Source of the DNA: Lojkania enalia
Lineage: Eukaryota > Ascomycota > Dothideomycetes > Pleosporales
NCBI GenBank assembly: GCA_010094045.1
Contig: ML986608.1
Location: forward strand, 55,686 to 119,685
Length of the DNA stretch: 64,000 bases
Direction: 5' to 3'
Both the position numbers and the translations under genes were made by a program. Below are positions 24,952 to 35,059 of the stretch, piece after piece. Positions within the stretch are counted from its first letter, which is position 1. Every line of letters starts with the position of its first letter. The notes beneath the pieces are model-generated. The model was given only the letters and a program-made list of their open reading frames with translations, was not told the origin of the DNA and ran no database searches.

Positions 24952-25473
24952 GCTTCTTTAACCCGCGATCATAGCGGTGGATGAGGATGATGATATGATG
25001 ATGATGACGGTGGAGAAAGACGTTGGTTTGCCACGACAATGTTCTAAAAGCCAAGCATTCTAAGCGGACTGGCGTGAAGGGAGCTACGCCCTCGGCTTTA
25101 ATGCACGCTCGAGCGTCAAACCACTAAATCTTCAATCACCCATAACTCTATCAATATAGGAACTAGGGAGATGATTGGCTAGATGATGAAGTTTGGCAGA
25201 ACCTATGCTCGTGACCGTGTCAGGTTGGCAGGGTCGCGAATCTGACAATCTGATAGGTGTCCTCTATTAGGAAACATCTGGGACGCAGTCAAGACAGCGC
25301 TGGATGAGCTCATTTGAGCGAAAGATTTTTGGGAACGTGTGATGTCCTGCATGTGTGAAAGTTACATTGGTGTGTGTAGCACCATCTTAGTCAAGTGGCG
25401 TAGTAGCTACTCGTTCAACCAACGTTATCTCGAAAGTCCTACCGTTCGGACTGCCTCCCAATTCTACTTTATC
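24952..25473. other. divergent upstream region of atg29 and the O-methyltransferase relic
   Basis: No gene supported. A short GAT-rich run (gatgaggatgatgatatgatgatgatgacg region) at about 24978-25010 is simple sequence. Confidence 0.5.
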
Positions 25474-26460
25474 ATGTCTCGATTACCATCATCACAGCTG
25501 TTGGCCCGAGTTGAAGCTCTTGCTTCAGAGTCGCCTGAAGATGCACCGGCTGACGGCGAACTTTATGTTAGTCTGTATCGCGCATTCGGCGCCGCGAAGG
25601 CTTCGATTAAGCCACCGACTAATCTTATCGCCTGAGTACCCGAGACTTAGGTAAGAATAGGCGCTAGGATCTAATCTTCAAGCGAGTATATTTTGTTTCT
25701 AACTAGCTCTAAAGTTAAAAAGATAGTAAAAGGCTTACTAATTAATATTTCTTGCATTTAGAGCTCTTTCGAAAACTCTAAAACAGCGATAGAAGTCCTA
25801 AATCTCTTACCACCTTAATAAGCTTAACTAAGGCAGGACAATTCTTTCTAAATATATTAGCTCTTAGACTTTTACTCTCTATATTTAACAGTTAATCTAG
25901 CTGATAGAGCGGATTTTACGCGCTCTAGCTATATTTAGTACTATTAAGGACGTTCACTAGAATATCTATACCCTATTAATCTCATATTTAGTCCTTACGA
26001 ATTAAGAATTTAGCTATATAGTTTATATATAGCAAGTACCCAGATGTACATCTGCATAAAGATTATACTAATCTTCCTCCAGTATAAATATTCTTTAACC
26101 CACCTATCTCGACCTTTCTCGGTTCGTTAAGCTTAGTAATTACAAGAACCTATAAGATCTGAAGAATATAGTAGTATAGAGTGTCCTTAGGTTTAAAGAT
26201 AAGGGACTCATAGATATATTAATAGAGAAGCCGGACTGGGCACGCGGGTTTGGCGTGCTTGTAAGCACGTGGGGTAAGGGTTATACTTTACTACAGCACC
26301 TCTACCCAGTGAAGGAGAAGCTGGTAGGCGGATACGACACTAACACTAGTTTGGCACTCCTCGTTGATGCCTGTGGGGACTACGCACAGAAGTCAATTGC
26401 TCTTAAACAAGCAATCCCGTAGGCGCCTTCGCAGCAGATTGTCCACAGAGAAAACAGGTA
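25474..26460 (+). pseudogene. O-methyltransferase, decayed with an AT-rich core
   Basis: The 5' part (25474..25635) is open and reads MSRLPSSQLLARVEALASES, ending LYRAFGAAKASIKPPTNLIA. It resembles the N-terminal dimerisation part of fungal SAM-dependent O-methyltransferases. The 3' part (about 26224..26421) reads EKPDWARGFGVLVSTWGKG, then LYPVKEKLVGGYDTNTS and ALLVDACGDYAQKSIALKQA. These match the family's YPVEE block and the SAM-binding LVDxGGGxGHD loop, in which several key residues are altered. Between them, 590 bp of AT-rich sequence still shows traces in the same order (KLSNYKNL, then FKDKG directly before EKPDW) but with stops. The C-terminal catalytic part is missing. The size of the gap fits the missing middle of the same gene, so this is decay in place rather than an insertion. 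Confidence 0.65.
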
Positions 26461-27410
26461 TCTACTTCGATGTAGCGATTCCTATCGCGATGGAGGGCGG
26501 GTGAATTAGTCAAGCGAACTACCACATGTAATATTGTGGCAAGTATTTTTAGGTGTAAGTATATGAAGAACTTATACCGCTCCATAGTGGGGGGGAGACG
26601 ACGGCTTGAAGTTCAGGAAAAGGTGGAATGGCACAGGTGCATAAATAAGTTAAAAAAATAATAACTATAATACTTGAGGAGGCTGACTCTCCGGAGACAT
26701 TTGATAGGGAGGTAGAGGATATGGAGAATTGAATTGAATCTATCGAGGGTGGTAGAAAAATGGCCTTATATATCCAGGAGGCTAGGGTCTAGTCTGGAAC
26801 TGATATAGCCTCACATGATATCCACGTGACACAATCTATCTGAGCGGGAAGCTTGGCTTTCTGTTCGCGGATTCGGTCCACTTTGCTCTAATCTAACACC
26901 TTCAACTACAATTCTTCGCGATACACTCAGGGTAGTTCCTAGTCTTTTAAGTGAACTACACAATATAAACGACGTTCCATTCCTAGAAGGTCCTCTATAC
27001 CTTCCTGTTTGGCTTCTACAATTAGATTGAACTATTTCTATAATAGTATATTCCCCTGTATTGCTAAAAAGTCTGTTTTGCTCCCCCAGATCATGGTAGA
27101 TTGGATCAATCCATTCCCACAATGGTATACCCTTCTGCATCATCGGATAACTTTCTATCCTGCCAGGTTCTCGTCCATGTTTGGGTTGACATATTCCTAC
27201 GATGGCGTATTACACTGCATTACTGGAAGAACCCTCATATCTTCCGCTTGCGCTTCCACCCGTACCGAATGCTATAGACTTAGAGACACTTATGAGGACG
27301 TGAGGCTTTGTTCGCAGATGCAGCAAGTGGTTATACAAAGCAAGATAAACATGGCATTCCCGCGAGGAACTACTGAAGTCTGGATTTCTATTCGGATCTA
27401 ATCCATATCC
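26461..27410. other. gene-poor stretch beside apn2
   Basis: Apart from the weak minus-strand frame at 26811..27143, I see no gene. There is no alpha-box or HMG-box reading on either strand, although this is the usual place for a mating-type gene. Around 26640-26680 the sequence is AT-rich. Confidence 0.45.
26811..27143 (-). pseudogene. unidentified open frame or gene fragment
   Basis: A 110-codon open frame (MMQKGIPLWEWIDPIYHDLG..., ending in a basic Ser/Arg-rich tail) has protein-like composition. It may extend upstream through KHGREPGRIESYP to about 27200. I do not recognise it, and no convincing first exon or splice pair is seen. It could be the relic of a gene that once sat next to apn2, or chance. 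Confidence 0.2.
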
Positions 27411-27542
27411 CTAGTTTAATTGCCCTCCAGGCGCGTTCCAATCGCTTGCCCAGATGAACGTGCTGCAACGCCACTGCGTGCCTTTCTCCCTCTGGCCTAA
27501 CGGCCCAAGAGGTCTCCGGCGGAAGTTAGCAATTAAACTAGG
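27410..27542. repeat. 14-bp perfect inverted repeat around the last apn2 exon
   Basis: Arms cctagtttaattgc (27410..27423) and gcaattaaactagg (27529..27542). In the apn2 transcript the first arm covers the stop codon and the second lies just upstream of the TAAC branch site of the last intron, so the two could pair across a 105-nt loop. Confidence 0.8.
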
Positions 27543-29482
27543 ACGCAGTATCGTATCGTTGCGGCAGCCTCCACTCACCTAGGGCATATCCAGAATTGTC
27601 TCCCACAGTTGGGGCCAGTCTTCTTAGTTGTTAGGCTTATGCAGGGTTCATGATGACTTTCGCAAAGGGGGGGCGGCTTCTTCGAGAAGAGCCTTGTCCA
27701 GGATTCCTTAGAGGCTTGTGGGTCAATAAGAGAACTGGAGAAAGTAGGGAGAAGAGAGAGCGTGGTGCCAGCTGTGTTCGACAATTTAAAGCTTTCTGTA
27801 TCAGGAGCAAGGTTAGATCTAGATTGAGGGTTCTGTTGTGAGGCTTGGCCGTTAATGAGCACGAATACTAGAGGACAATTAACGGAAGGGAACAAGTCTT
27901 ACAATACGAAACACCAAAATCATCTTGCTCGGTTAGAAGTGACGGGATCCTCCCTGATGCTTCGACCGCAGAGGATTTAGGAACGAAGAAACTTTTCAAA
28001 GACTGTTGTCCCTTTGGGAGAGAGGACGCGTCCGAGGAGCCGACCCTGGATTTGCTGCGCTTTACAGATTTGCCTACAGGGGATCCAATTTGGCGACGTT
28101 TCTCGGGTGCCTTCATAGGAGTGAGAGCGGTAGGCTGTGTGCTAGGACCGGACGGTAAATCAGACTGTTCCATCGTTAGGATCTGTTGTCTATCAACCTC
28201 GGAAGCAGCTATTGTATTTGAAGATTCTGGCTGGCTACTTGTAGTTGCCTTTGCTCCTAAGACCGACGGTTTCTTAATTAGCATATCTTTAATGCTTCTG
28301 CGTTTGTCGAATTCTGGGAGAAGTTTTCCGGATAAGGGAAGAAGATCTTGAGCGGGGTCAAGGTTCCTCAACCTCTTGCCATCTTTGAACATGCCTGGAG
28401 GGTTGAGTAGATCAACTATATACCTTTGCTGCCCTTGCAGATCAACAACGTTCTTCATTGTAGCGAAGACCGGGCAGTGATCTGAACCCATTAATCCTTC
28501 TTGAATGTTGGCATCAGAAAACCAACTCTTCATCTCGATACTGCAGAGCACAAAGTCGATTCTGGAGCCGAAATTACCTGGCCGGGCATTGATCTTTTGT
28601 TCCCAGTGCGTGAACATACCCCGTCGCATGGGGTGAAATTCTCGACAGAGATCATAGAGGATGGGCTTCTTTCTACCCTCGTCACGTCCACCCGGAACTT
28701 TGCCATTTTCCAGAAGTTGATTGAATATGCGCCTGTTGGGGCTATTGAGGTACTCATCCCGCGTTATTCCCAACTCCCGCATGTTCTCCTCCGCTCTAGC
28801 CGTATCTATTTCCTCTCTCGATACATTGAGATCGCCGGTGACAATGACCCTTTTGCCCATTTTTTCTAGGTTGCGGATGCGGGTGTCTAATGCGCAGATG
28901 AAGCCGTACCGGAAGTCATCCCGCAGTCCGTTGCTGTTGGCCGGACTGTAAACGCCGAAGAGAACGAATGCCGGAAATTCAAGGACTACGCATCGGCCTT
29001 CGGCATCAAGGACCGCTGGGTCGACACCCAGCTCAGCGACTTGGAAAGATGTAGGGTAGCCACCAATGCACGTATCCTCTGGAAGGTCTCTGTAGGGCGT
29101 GGATGAGCCTGGTGGTGTCAGGACTCCCAAAAGGCCCTCTTCAGCACGAATGGGCGTGCAGACCGCCTGACGCGTATAGATACCGACTCCAGAATATCCT
29201 ACGCATGCAGTCAGTACGTTATCATTCCGGGCTATGATGTTATCAAGAAAACAGTCTATAATTACCCTTCTTGTGCTTCGGAAGACTGAAGTAGCAGTCC
29301 CATCCAGGGACCAGAACCATGTCGTCCTGCAGGTCCTTGCGCTGGATTTTGAGCTCCTGCATAATCACAACATCTGCTTCGAGGATGTCAAACATGGCGT
29401 TGAAGGAGCGGCTCTCGCGCCACGGCTGATAGCCAAACGGATTGCGAATGCCATTGACATTCCAGGACGTTATTCGCACCAT
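27411..29482 (-). CDS. apn2: Apn2, AP endonuclease 2 with GRF zinc finger
   Basis: Four exons: 29482..29266, 29198..27903, 27867..27579, 27513..27411, phases consistent, 634 residues. It cleaves DNA at abasic sites and trims 3' ends in the nucleus (exonuclease III family). Active-site motifs are present: WNVNGIR at the N-terminus, QELKIQ with E43, TGDLNVS, GSRIDFVL and GSDHCPV. The C-terminal half holds a PCNA-binding-like box, QQSLKSFF. A GRF zinc finger follows (CESHHEPC ... NCGRQFWICPR), split by the last intron so that exon 4 supplies PLGPLG and the final WRC...W part. It is divergent from cox13. In many Pezizomycotina this gene borders the MAT locus. Confidence 0.95.
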
Positions 29483-29829
29483 TGTTGCGGGTGGCGGCGT
29501 ACGGCGCGCCTCATTGCTCCTTCATTATCAAGGCTAATGGTGTGCGGGTCCACAATGCACGGAATCGGCGTCAAATGCACGGAGTCGCCTCAATGCGTTC
29601 GAGGGCTCCTACAAGTATGAGGGAGTCACAACATCACGTTCAGGGATGGTGCAAACGATTCAAACTCGCCAAGGTTGGACGCTGCCAAGGAACGAGCCGG
29701 GCCTGGGACCACACCTCACCTGATGAGTTCGTCAAGCTCAACGGTCTTTCCCACTACTGCTTGCAACCCTCCACCCGTCCATCTACCAATTGACACCACC
29801 TCCACTCTTCGAACCTCGACCAGGCTACA
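29483..29829. other. divergent apn2/cox13 promoter region
   Basis: 347 bp shared between the two start codons. No recognised element beyond C/T-rich sequence before the cox13 ATG (ccacctccactcttcg). Confidence 0.5.
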
Positions 29830-30590
29830 ATGTTTGCACGGCGTGTTTTGTCGCGCTCCTCCCAGCGCTTTGGGCTCGCCCGCGTACCCCGTCGCTGGAA
29901 CAACACCGAGGCCGGAAGCAAGTTCACCGGCGTTCAGGACAATGCCTTCAATCGCGAGCGGGCTAAGATCCAGGAACATGCTGCAGAGAGTGGTGGTGAG
30001 TACCTTGCCTTTCGATGCCCCAATGGCGACTAGGTCTTCGGAGAAAACGCTAATAGCTCGAGTAGAATTCTGGCGCAAGATGACTATCTTGTAAGGCCTC
30101 ATCTCTTCTCCAACGAATTCCTTTCACCTATTGCATTCACCGCATGATACTCATTGAGAATTTGGCGCCCAAACCGTCTACAATTAGCTCCCGCCTGTAG
30201 TATGGGTACGCTGGAGCCTTGGGAGCAACCAAGCTCAAGGGGCGGAACGAATATACTACGGCCTGCTCACAGAGAACGATAATTGGGAATCTCTCGCTAA
30301 CGAGGATCTTAGCGTCGCCGTCCCTTGCCTGATCGTTTTCGGTATCAACGCCAAGATCCGTTGGGATGCCCATTGGGAGCACCAGGCCCACCTACCCCCG
30401 AAGGAGGACAGGCCCGAGTACTCATACCAGAATATTCGCACTAAGAACTTCTTCTGGGGAGATGGTGACAAGGCACGTCTACTAGTTTTCCGTTCTCCAG
30501 CTGCTACGAGGCTCTATTTGTTTGCTGACTAATGCATTGCAGACACTTTTCTGGAATGATAAATACAACTATCACAAGAGAGATGAGTAA
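29830..30590 (+). CDS. cox13: cytochrome c oxidase subunit VIa (Cox13)
   Basis: Four exons: 29830..29995, 30066..30090, 30313..30472, 30543..30590, 132 residues. It is a nuclear-encoded single-helix subunit of complex IV in the mitochondrial inner membrane. The N-terminus (MFARRVLSRSSQRFG) is a basic presequence. FWRKMTIF starts the membrane helix (continuing VAVPCLIVFGINA). The C-terminal hallmark follows: HWEHQAHLPP, EDRPEYSYQNIRTKNFFWGD and KTLFWNDKYNYH. Exon 2 is only 25 nt and intron 2 is long for this genome (222 nt). The last intron begins GCACGT and ends TTGCAG, a GC-AG intron; the only nearby GT donor breaks the frame. Convergent with apc5. Confidence 0.93.
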
Positions 30591-30805
30591 AGGGCTGTAA
30601 GTCGTGGCTACCCATCCTTTGTTCCACAAGGAAACCACTCATAAATGGAGGTTGGTTGAATAGCCCTGGGACTATGTATAAATTAGCACTAGGATTCCGC
30701 GGATGGTCTCTGACAATATCATTTCATTTGTAACCCAAAATTTTTTTTTTTTGCATTTCTTGACTGCAATTCTTCTGCGAGCTATGAGTTCAGTAGCATC
30801 TCACA

Positions 30806-33475
30806 TCACATCCCAACTACTGTCTCCCCAATACGCTCTCTTCCCTCCTCCCATACGCGATTATGGTTTTGTGCCCATTCCTCCGCGAGCTTTTCATCGC
30901 CCCTTAATTTAGCTACTACTGCCTTCTTCATCAGTTGTTCGCACTCGCCATCGATATCCTCGACTCTCTTGAAGCCTAAGCTCACCCAATTAGCAACCAT
31001 TCTGCATGTTGATCATTACTATCCAAGGCCATGATCAAGTGCGTGGGGAAAGCCTTACATTGTTGAGCTCGATCAATGTAGAATTCTGCGCGGCTCAAGT
31101 TTGATGTTCGCGATCGGGAGTCAATCGAAAACTCTGTCTCATGGCCAGCAAGGCCAATGTACGAGTCACCAATATGTGAGTAGAGGGTGCCGTTTAGGAA
31201 GTGGTCAGTATTTTCTAGAGCCTATGCTAAGATAAGCAAGAGCTCCCCGACAGCTATTACCAAAGAAGCATGGAGAAAGAGCCAACATACCTGCGGTATG
31301 ACAGCATGTAACAATCTGGATGCGGGCTCGAATTCCCCCATAGCATTTAAGATAGCGCAGATCTGACCGACAGCGTACCACAGTTTGGGCATTAGTCGTG
31401 CTTTAAATGCAACATTAGCTGCTCGCAATGCGACGCTGAAGCCCCGCTCAGATTTCCCGGCTTTAGCAAAGAGGTTAGCTTTGATGAGAAGCATGTTGAT
31501 GCGCTGGAGGACGTCTGCGACTTCCTCTTTGAGGGTTACGGAGAGGTTCTCTATCGCATTGAAAGCGTCCCAATAATGCCCACGAGCTACAAGATTGTCG
31601 ATGCGAGCTTCGGAGAGTAGAAACGAAAGCTCGGGGTCTGTTGATGAGTCGGTCACCAAAGACGAGAGGAGGGCGTCGCAGGCTACCCAGTCGGTCCTGG
31701 AGAAGAAGTCAATATCAAAAAAGGTGAGGCCATCAACGCAGCGCGGAAAGCCTACCGGTGAATAGCTCTCTTGAGCTTGATTATGCCAATACAAAAGAAC
31801 ACGTATTGATGGAGCTTTAGTGAGCGGTGCGAAGACAAATCGATAATTTCTAATAGCTGCAGTGCTTGATCGTATCGACCTTGTTGGACGGCCTAGAGAT
31901 CTTGTTAGTGCAGAGTCGGGTAACGTGAGTTCCAGTATTACCCCAAATGCAGATCGACAGGTTGCTCTGATGCGCTCATCGATCGGACAACTATCCTGGT
32001 AGCAATGCAAAAGTAGGTCGCAATATGTGTTCGAAAGATGTGCGATACCAAGTCGAGAGCAAAGTGTGGACTGTATAAGCATCTGGCTACCGTTATTGCC
32101 TATAAACTCTCTAACATTAAGATGCGAAGCCTGATACATGTACTCAAGCGCACGAGAAACGGATTCTCCCTAGAAGGTATTAGCACGGCATATCTATGGC
32201 ACTATAGGAGTATAATTCACCGTGCAAAGGCATAATTTGGCCTCATTCAGTAATGTGGCACTCAAGAGATTGTACATCTTTGACTCTTTCGCTTTTGTCT
32301 TCAAAAATGTGAGCCCATCTCTTTCCGAACCCAGCAAACCGGTGTACTCAGCCCCCTTTAGTTGCTTCGGGTAGGCCTTGGTCAAATGGTTGAGCCAGCT
32401 CAAGCTGAAGTTCAAGCAAGTCATGTCTTGATTTTCTCGCGCTGTTGCGATGGTTTCGTTGATAGCTGCAATAGCTTCACCAAAGCACCCAAAATCCGCT
32501 TGCAGGATAGCCATATGAAGAAGCGCATATTGATAATATACTCTCTCTCGAGTCTGCATGGCATAGTCGTAATATCGGTGGAGCTCATCGAATGCCGAAG
32601 TATAATCCCCCGCTTTCCAGGCGTCGAAGAACTTTACCAAATGAGACTGACGAAGTAACGCGCCGGATGGCGCGAGCATATTCCGGAGGTGCTGTCTCAT
32701 GTCGTCTGGTACTCGACAACCGAGCTCTATTATTTATCAGTGAGGGGTGCGAAGAGAGTAGTATCGACATACTCTGTAACTGGTCTAGCTGGAATTCTAG
32801 TAAACGGTCCATATCGTCGATACTAATGTTAGCTCCCTCTTCGGGTTCGTCCCCCAAGTGCCCGTATGTGACGTTATACAATTTATCTCCGGACTGTAGG
32901 TTCATAAGGGCAGCCGTCTCGTCCACTCCAGTGGAAGCAATGCTTGCAATTCTTTTGGTCCACTGGGCAGTCGGGGCTCGATACCTGATGAAAGCAGTCC
33001 AGAGCTTTAAGCAATCGTCAAATTGCAATCTCGTCCATTCGAGGCGAGATTTCCTGACAAAAGCACCAAGTGGTGATGTTCTCGATAGATGTATCCTATC
33101 CGTTGGAATTCCATGGCCATTCTCTTCTATATGTTTATCGAAGAGTTCGCCAAGGCTATAAAAGAGGTCTTCGAGTGCATTAAATGAATTGATCTCCCAC
33201 ATGAGTTTGAGAAATACGTCTAAGAGGGTGCGACCTGGCATGCTGGAAGTATACCCTTGAAGGACATCTTCAAATGTTGGGATGGAGAACGACAATTCGT
33301 GGTGTTCTAAATAACGGCGCGGTCGAGCATTCGAAACAACTGAAGGAATGGTGTGTTTAAGAATGAAAGAAAGCACAGGAATGGTGGCAGCCGATGGTAG
33401 AGCAGAGCTACAATATAGCTTTACTAGTATTAGCAAGCTGATCTTTTGGCCGGTAAGGTACCGGGGCATCGCCAT
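30806..33475 (-). CDS. apc5: anaphase-promoting complex subunit 5
   Basis: Seven exons: 33475..32773, 32726..32221, 32169..31942, 31892..31756, 31696..31291, 31221..31059, 30975..30806, all in phase, 770 residues. Apc5 is a TPR scaffold subunit of the APC/C ubiquitin ligase, which controls exit from mitosis. The conserved Apc5 core is clear: ELHRYYDYAMQTRERVYYQY, ALLHMAILQADFGCFGEAI and ETIATARENQDMTCLNF. TPR-like helices continue to the C-terminus (SRAEFYIDRAQQ, EDIDGECEQLMKKA). Exons 3-4 need a frame change across the intron 31893..31941 (GTAATA...CTAACAAG...TAG), which restores a helical reading (QGRYDQALQLLEIIDL). The start Met precedes AMPRYLT, the usual Apc5 N-terminus. Confidence 0.92.
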
Positions 33476-33898
33476 TCTAGCGGGAATTGGAGTTCAGGTT
33501 AGGAGAAGGCTTAAATTGATTAGCAAAGAATTGCTTACGTCGCTCGCCTGAAACACGGACTGACCTCGAGACTTTCGTGGAATTCTAGCATGTCGGTGTC
33601 GGGCTGACGGTGTTGGCACAGACGCGGCTGCTACTTTCGCAAGGGCTGCCTGCCCGCATTTCGCACGCGACGTCATGTGATGTGAACGACAAGGTTGCAG
33701 GTTATCGACACAACCTCTAGAGCTGGCATTCAGAAGACGTCCACACTTCATGTCGTAGGGAGTTCTCTAGATGAGTATTCATTGTTGAGGGACTTCGCTC
33801 CGATCATGTTTAATCATTAAGTAATTTATCTTAAATGTACATACAAATGCAAATTATTGCACAACCAAAATATTACTCGCCGGACAAAACCACGCACG
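33476..33898. other. apc5 promoter region / cia30 3' flank
   Basis: 423 bp between two tandem minus-strand genes. No gene or repeat seen. Confidence 0.5.
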
Positions 33899-34753
33899 CT
33901 ATCTCGTATGCTCTCTCGAGGACCGCTTTTCAATACGAACCTTGTTAAACCGATCGGTAGGTCTGTTTAATCCTGAAACTACACCCTTAACATTCCACAA
34001 AGTCTCGTCGTCGCTTGTTGCATTCGTCGCCCACATACGGCTAATACACAAATCATACGGTCCTGGTATTCTGTCAATGAGACTTATGCCTACTGTGCGG
34101 ACCTTCTGGGTCAGCATATCCCGCTGCGGCTCAACAACCTGGCCATAGTTTGTTCGTACGAAATCGCTCCATTTAATCAGAACCGTCTCCCATTGCCCCG
34201 GTGAAGCGGTGTAGAGCCGGTACTGATGTATATCGGTTGGCACGATCGACTCGGTCTGAACGTTGACAAAGTATTTGCGCCCGTCCGACTTGAATTGTAT
34301 GGCTAGGTAGTTGTACATGTCGACGTCCCATAGCAATTTGCCGAAGATTGTGTACCCGCGATCCCACGTCCTCCATCCAGCATAGCCTGTCCTCTGAACC
34401 TGTGGTAGGTCCTCTGGAAGCTTCGTTGATATCTTGCCGTAGAATCTTGCATGCGACGGCTCGTCTTGGGTGGCTTCGTGGAAATCGAGGTTCACCGTGG
34501 AGAAGCCACCAATGTCCTTGTCGCTCATGCGTTTGCACTTGGTGATATCGTCGACTGACTTAAATTGGATGAGGGGAAAGGCTTTCGTGGGGGTTGTCAG
34601 CGCTTCAAATTTGATTGCTGCAGAATGTCAGCCAATGCCGCAATGAACACCGTGTGAGAGTGGATCCTGCCCACCAATTCTGGAGTATCGTTTAAACTCG
34701 TCGAGACTATTACGGAAGAAGCCCGGTGCCAGACATCGAGTAGATGGCCACAT
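33899..34753 (-). CDS. cia30: complex I assembly factor CIA30 (NDUFAF1 family)
   Basis: Two exons: 34753..34675 and 34617..33899 (intron GTGGGC...CTGCAG), 265 residues. CIA30 assists assembly of the membrane arm of mitochondrial complex I. The CIA30 fold is clear: MSDKDIGGFSTVNLDF, then ARFYGKIST, TGYAGWRTWD, WDVDMYNYLAIQFKSDGRKY, WETVLIKWSDF and VRTVGISLIDRIPGPYDLCI. Exon 1 encodes MWPSTRCLAPGFFRNSLDEF. It is basic with little acid before SLDEF, consistent with mitochondrial import. The start is the first ATG in frame with the good splice donor. Divergent from the carrier gene. Confidence 0.9.
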
Positions 34754-35059
34754 ATCGGGGCACTTGTCTTGTGGGGGACACAATCGCATGCACGAATCGA
34801 GGTAGCCACCGACGACTGCTCCGTCGTGGATGAGTGGGCGATTAGCGCCAAGCCGTAGATGTCCGCTAAGCTAGTTCGAGCATCGAGCCGTAAATTTGTA
34901 GATGCTCACGCCTTTATGTATATACACAGCTGCCCTACACAACTCTGTTCATTCTCTTCATGCTTCTCGTAAACGCATAGCTGCAAAATATCTATCTGAT
35001 ACCCACTTGTACGCTGCAATATATCTAGCGATATAACCCGTACTCTACGGCGACTCTAA
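34754..35059. other. divergent cia30/carrier promoter region
   Basis: 306 bp between start codons. No recognised motif. Confidence 0.5.

Noticed and set aside
25640..26220. AT-rich segment as a transposon insertion in the O-methyltransferase gene
   Set aside because: Ordered traces of the same family continue through it and the gap length fits the missing protein part, so in-place mutation is the better explanation.
17238..27410. Possible MAT alpha-box or HMG-box gene
   Set aside because: Reading by eye on both strands found no alpha-box (N-x-F-x-x-F/Y-R type) or HMG-box (RPPNAYILYR type) segment; a profile search would be needed to exclude a decayed one.
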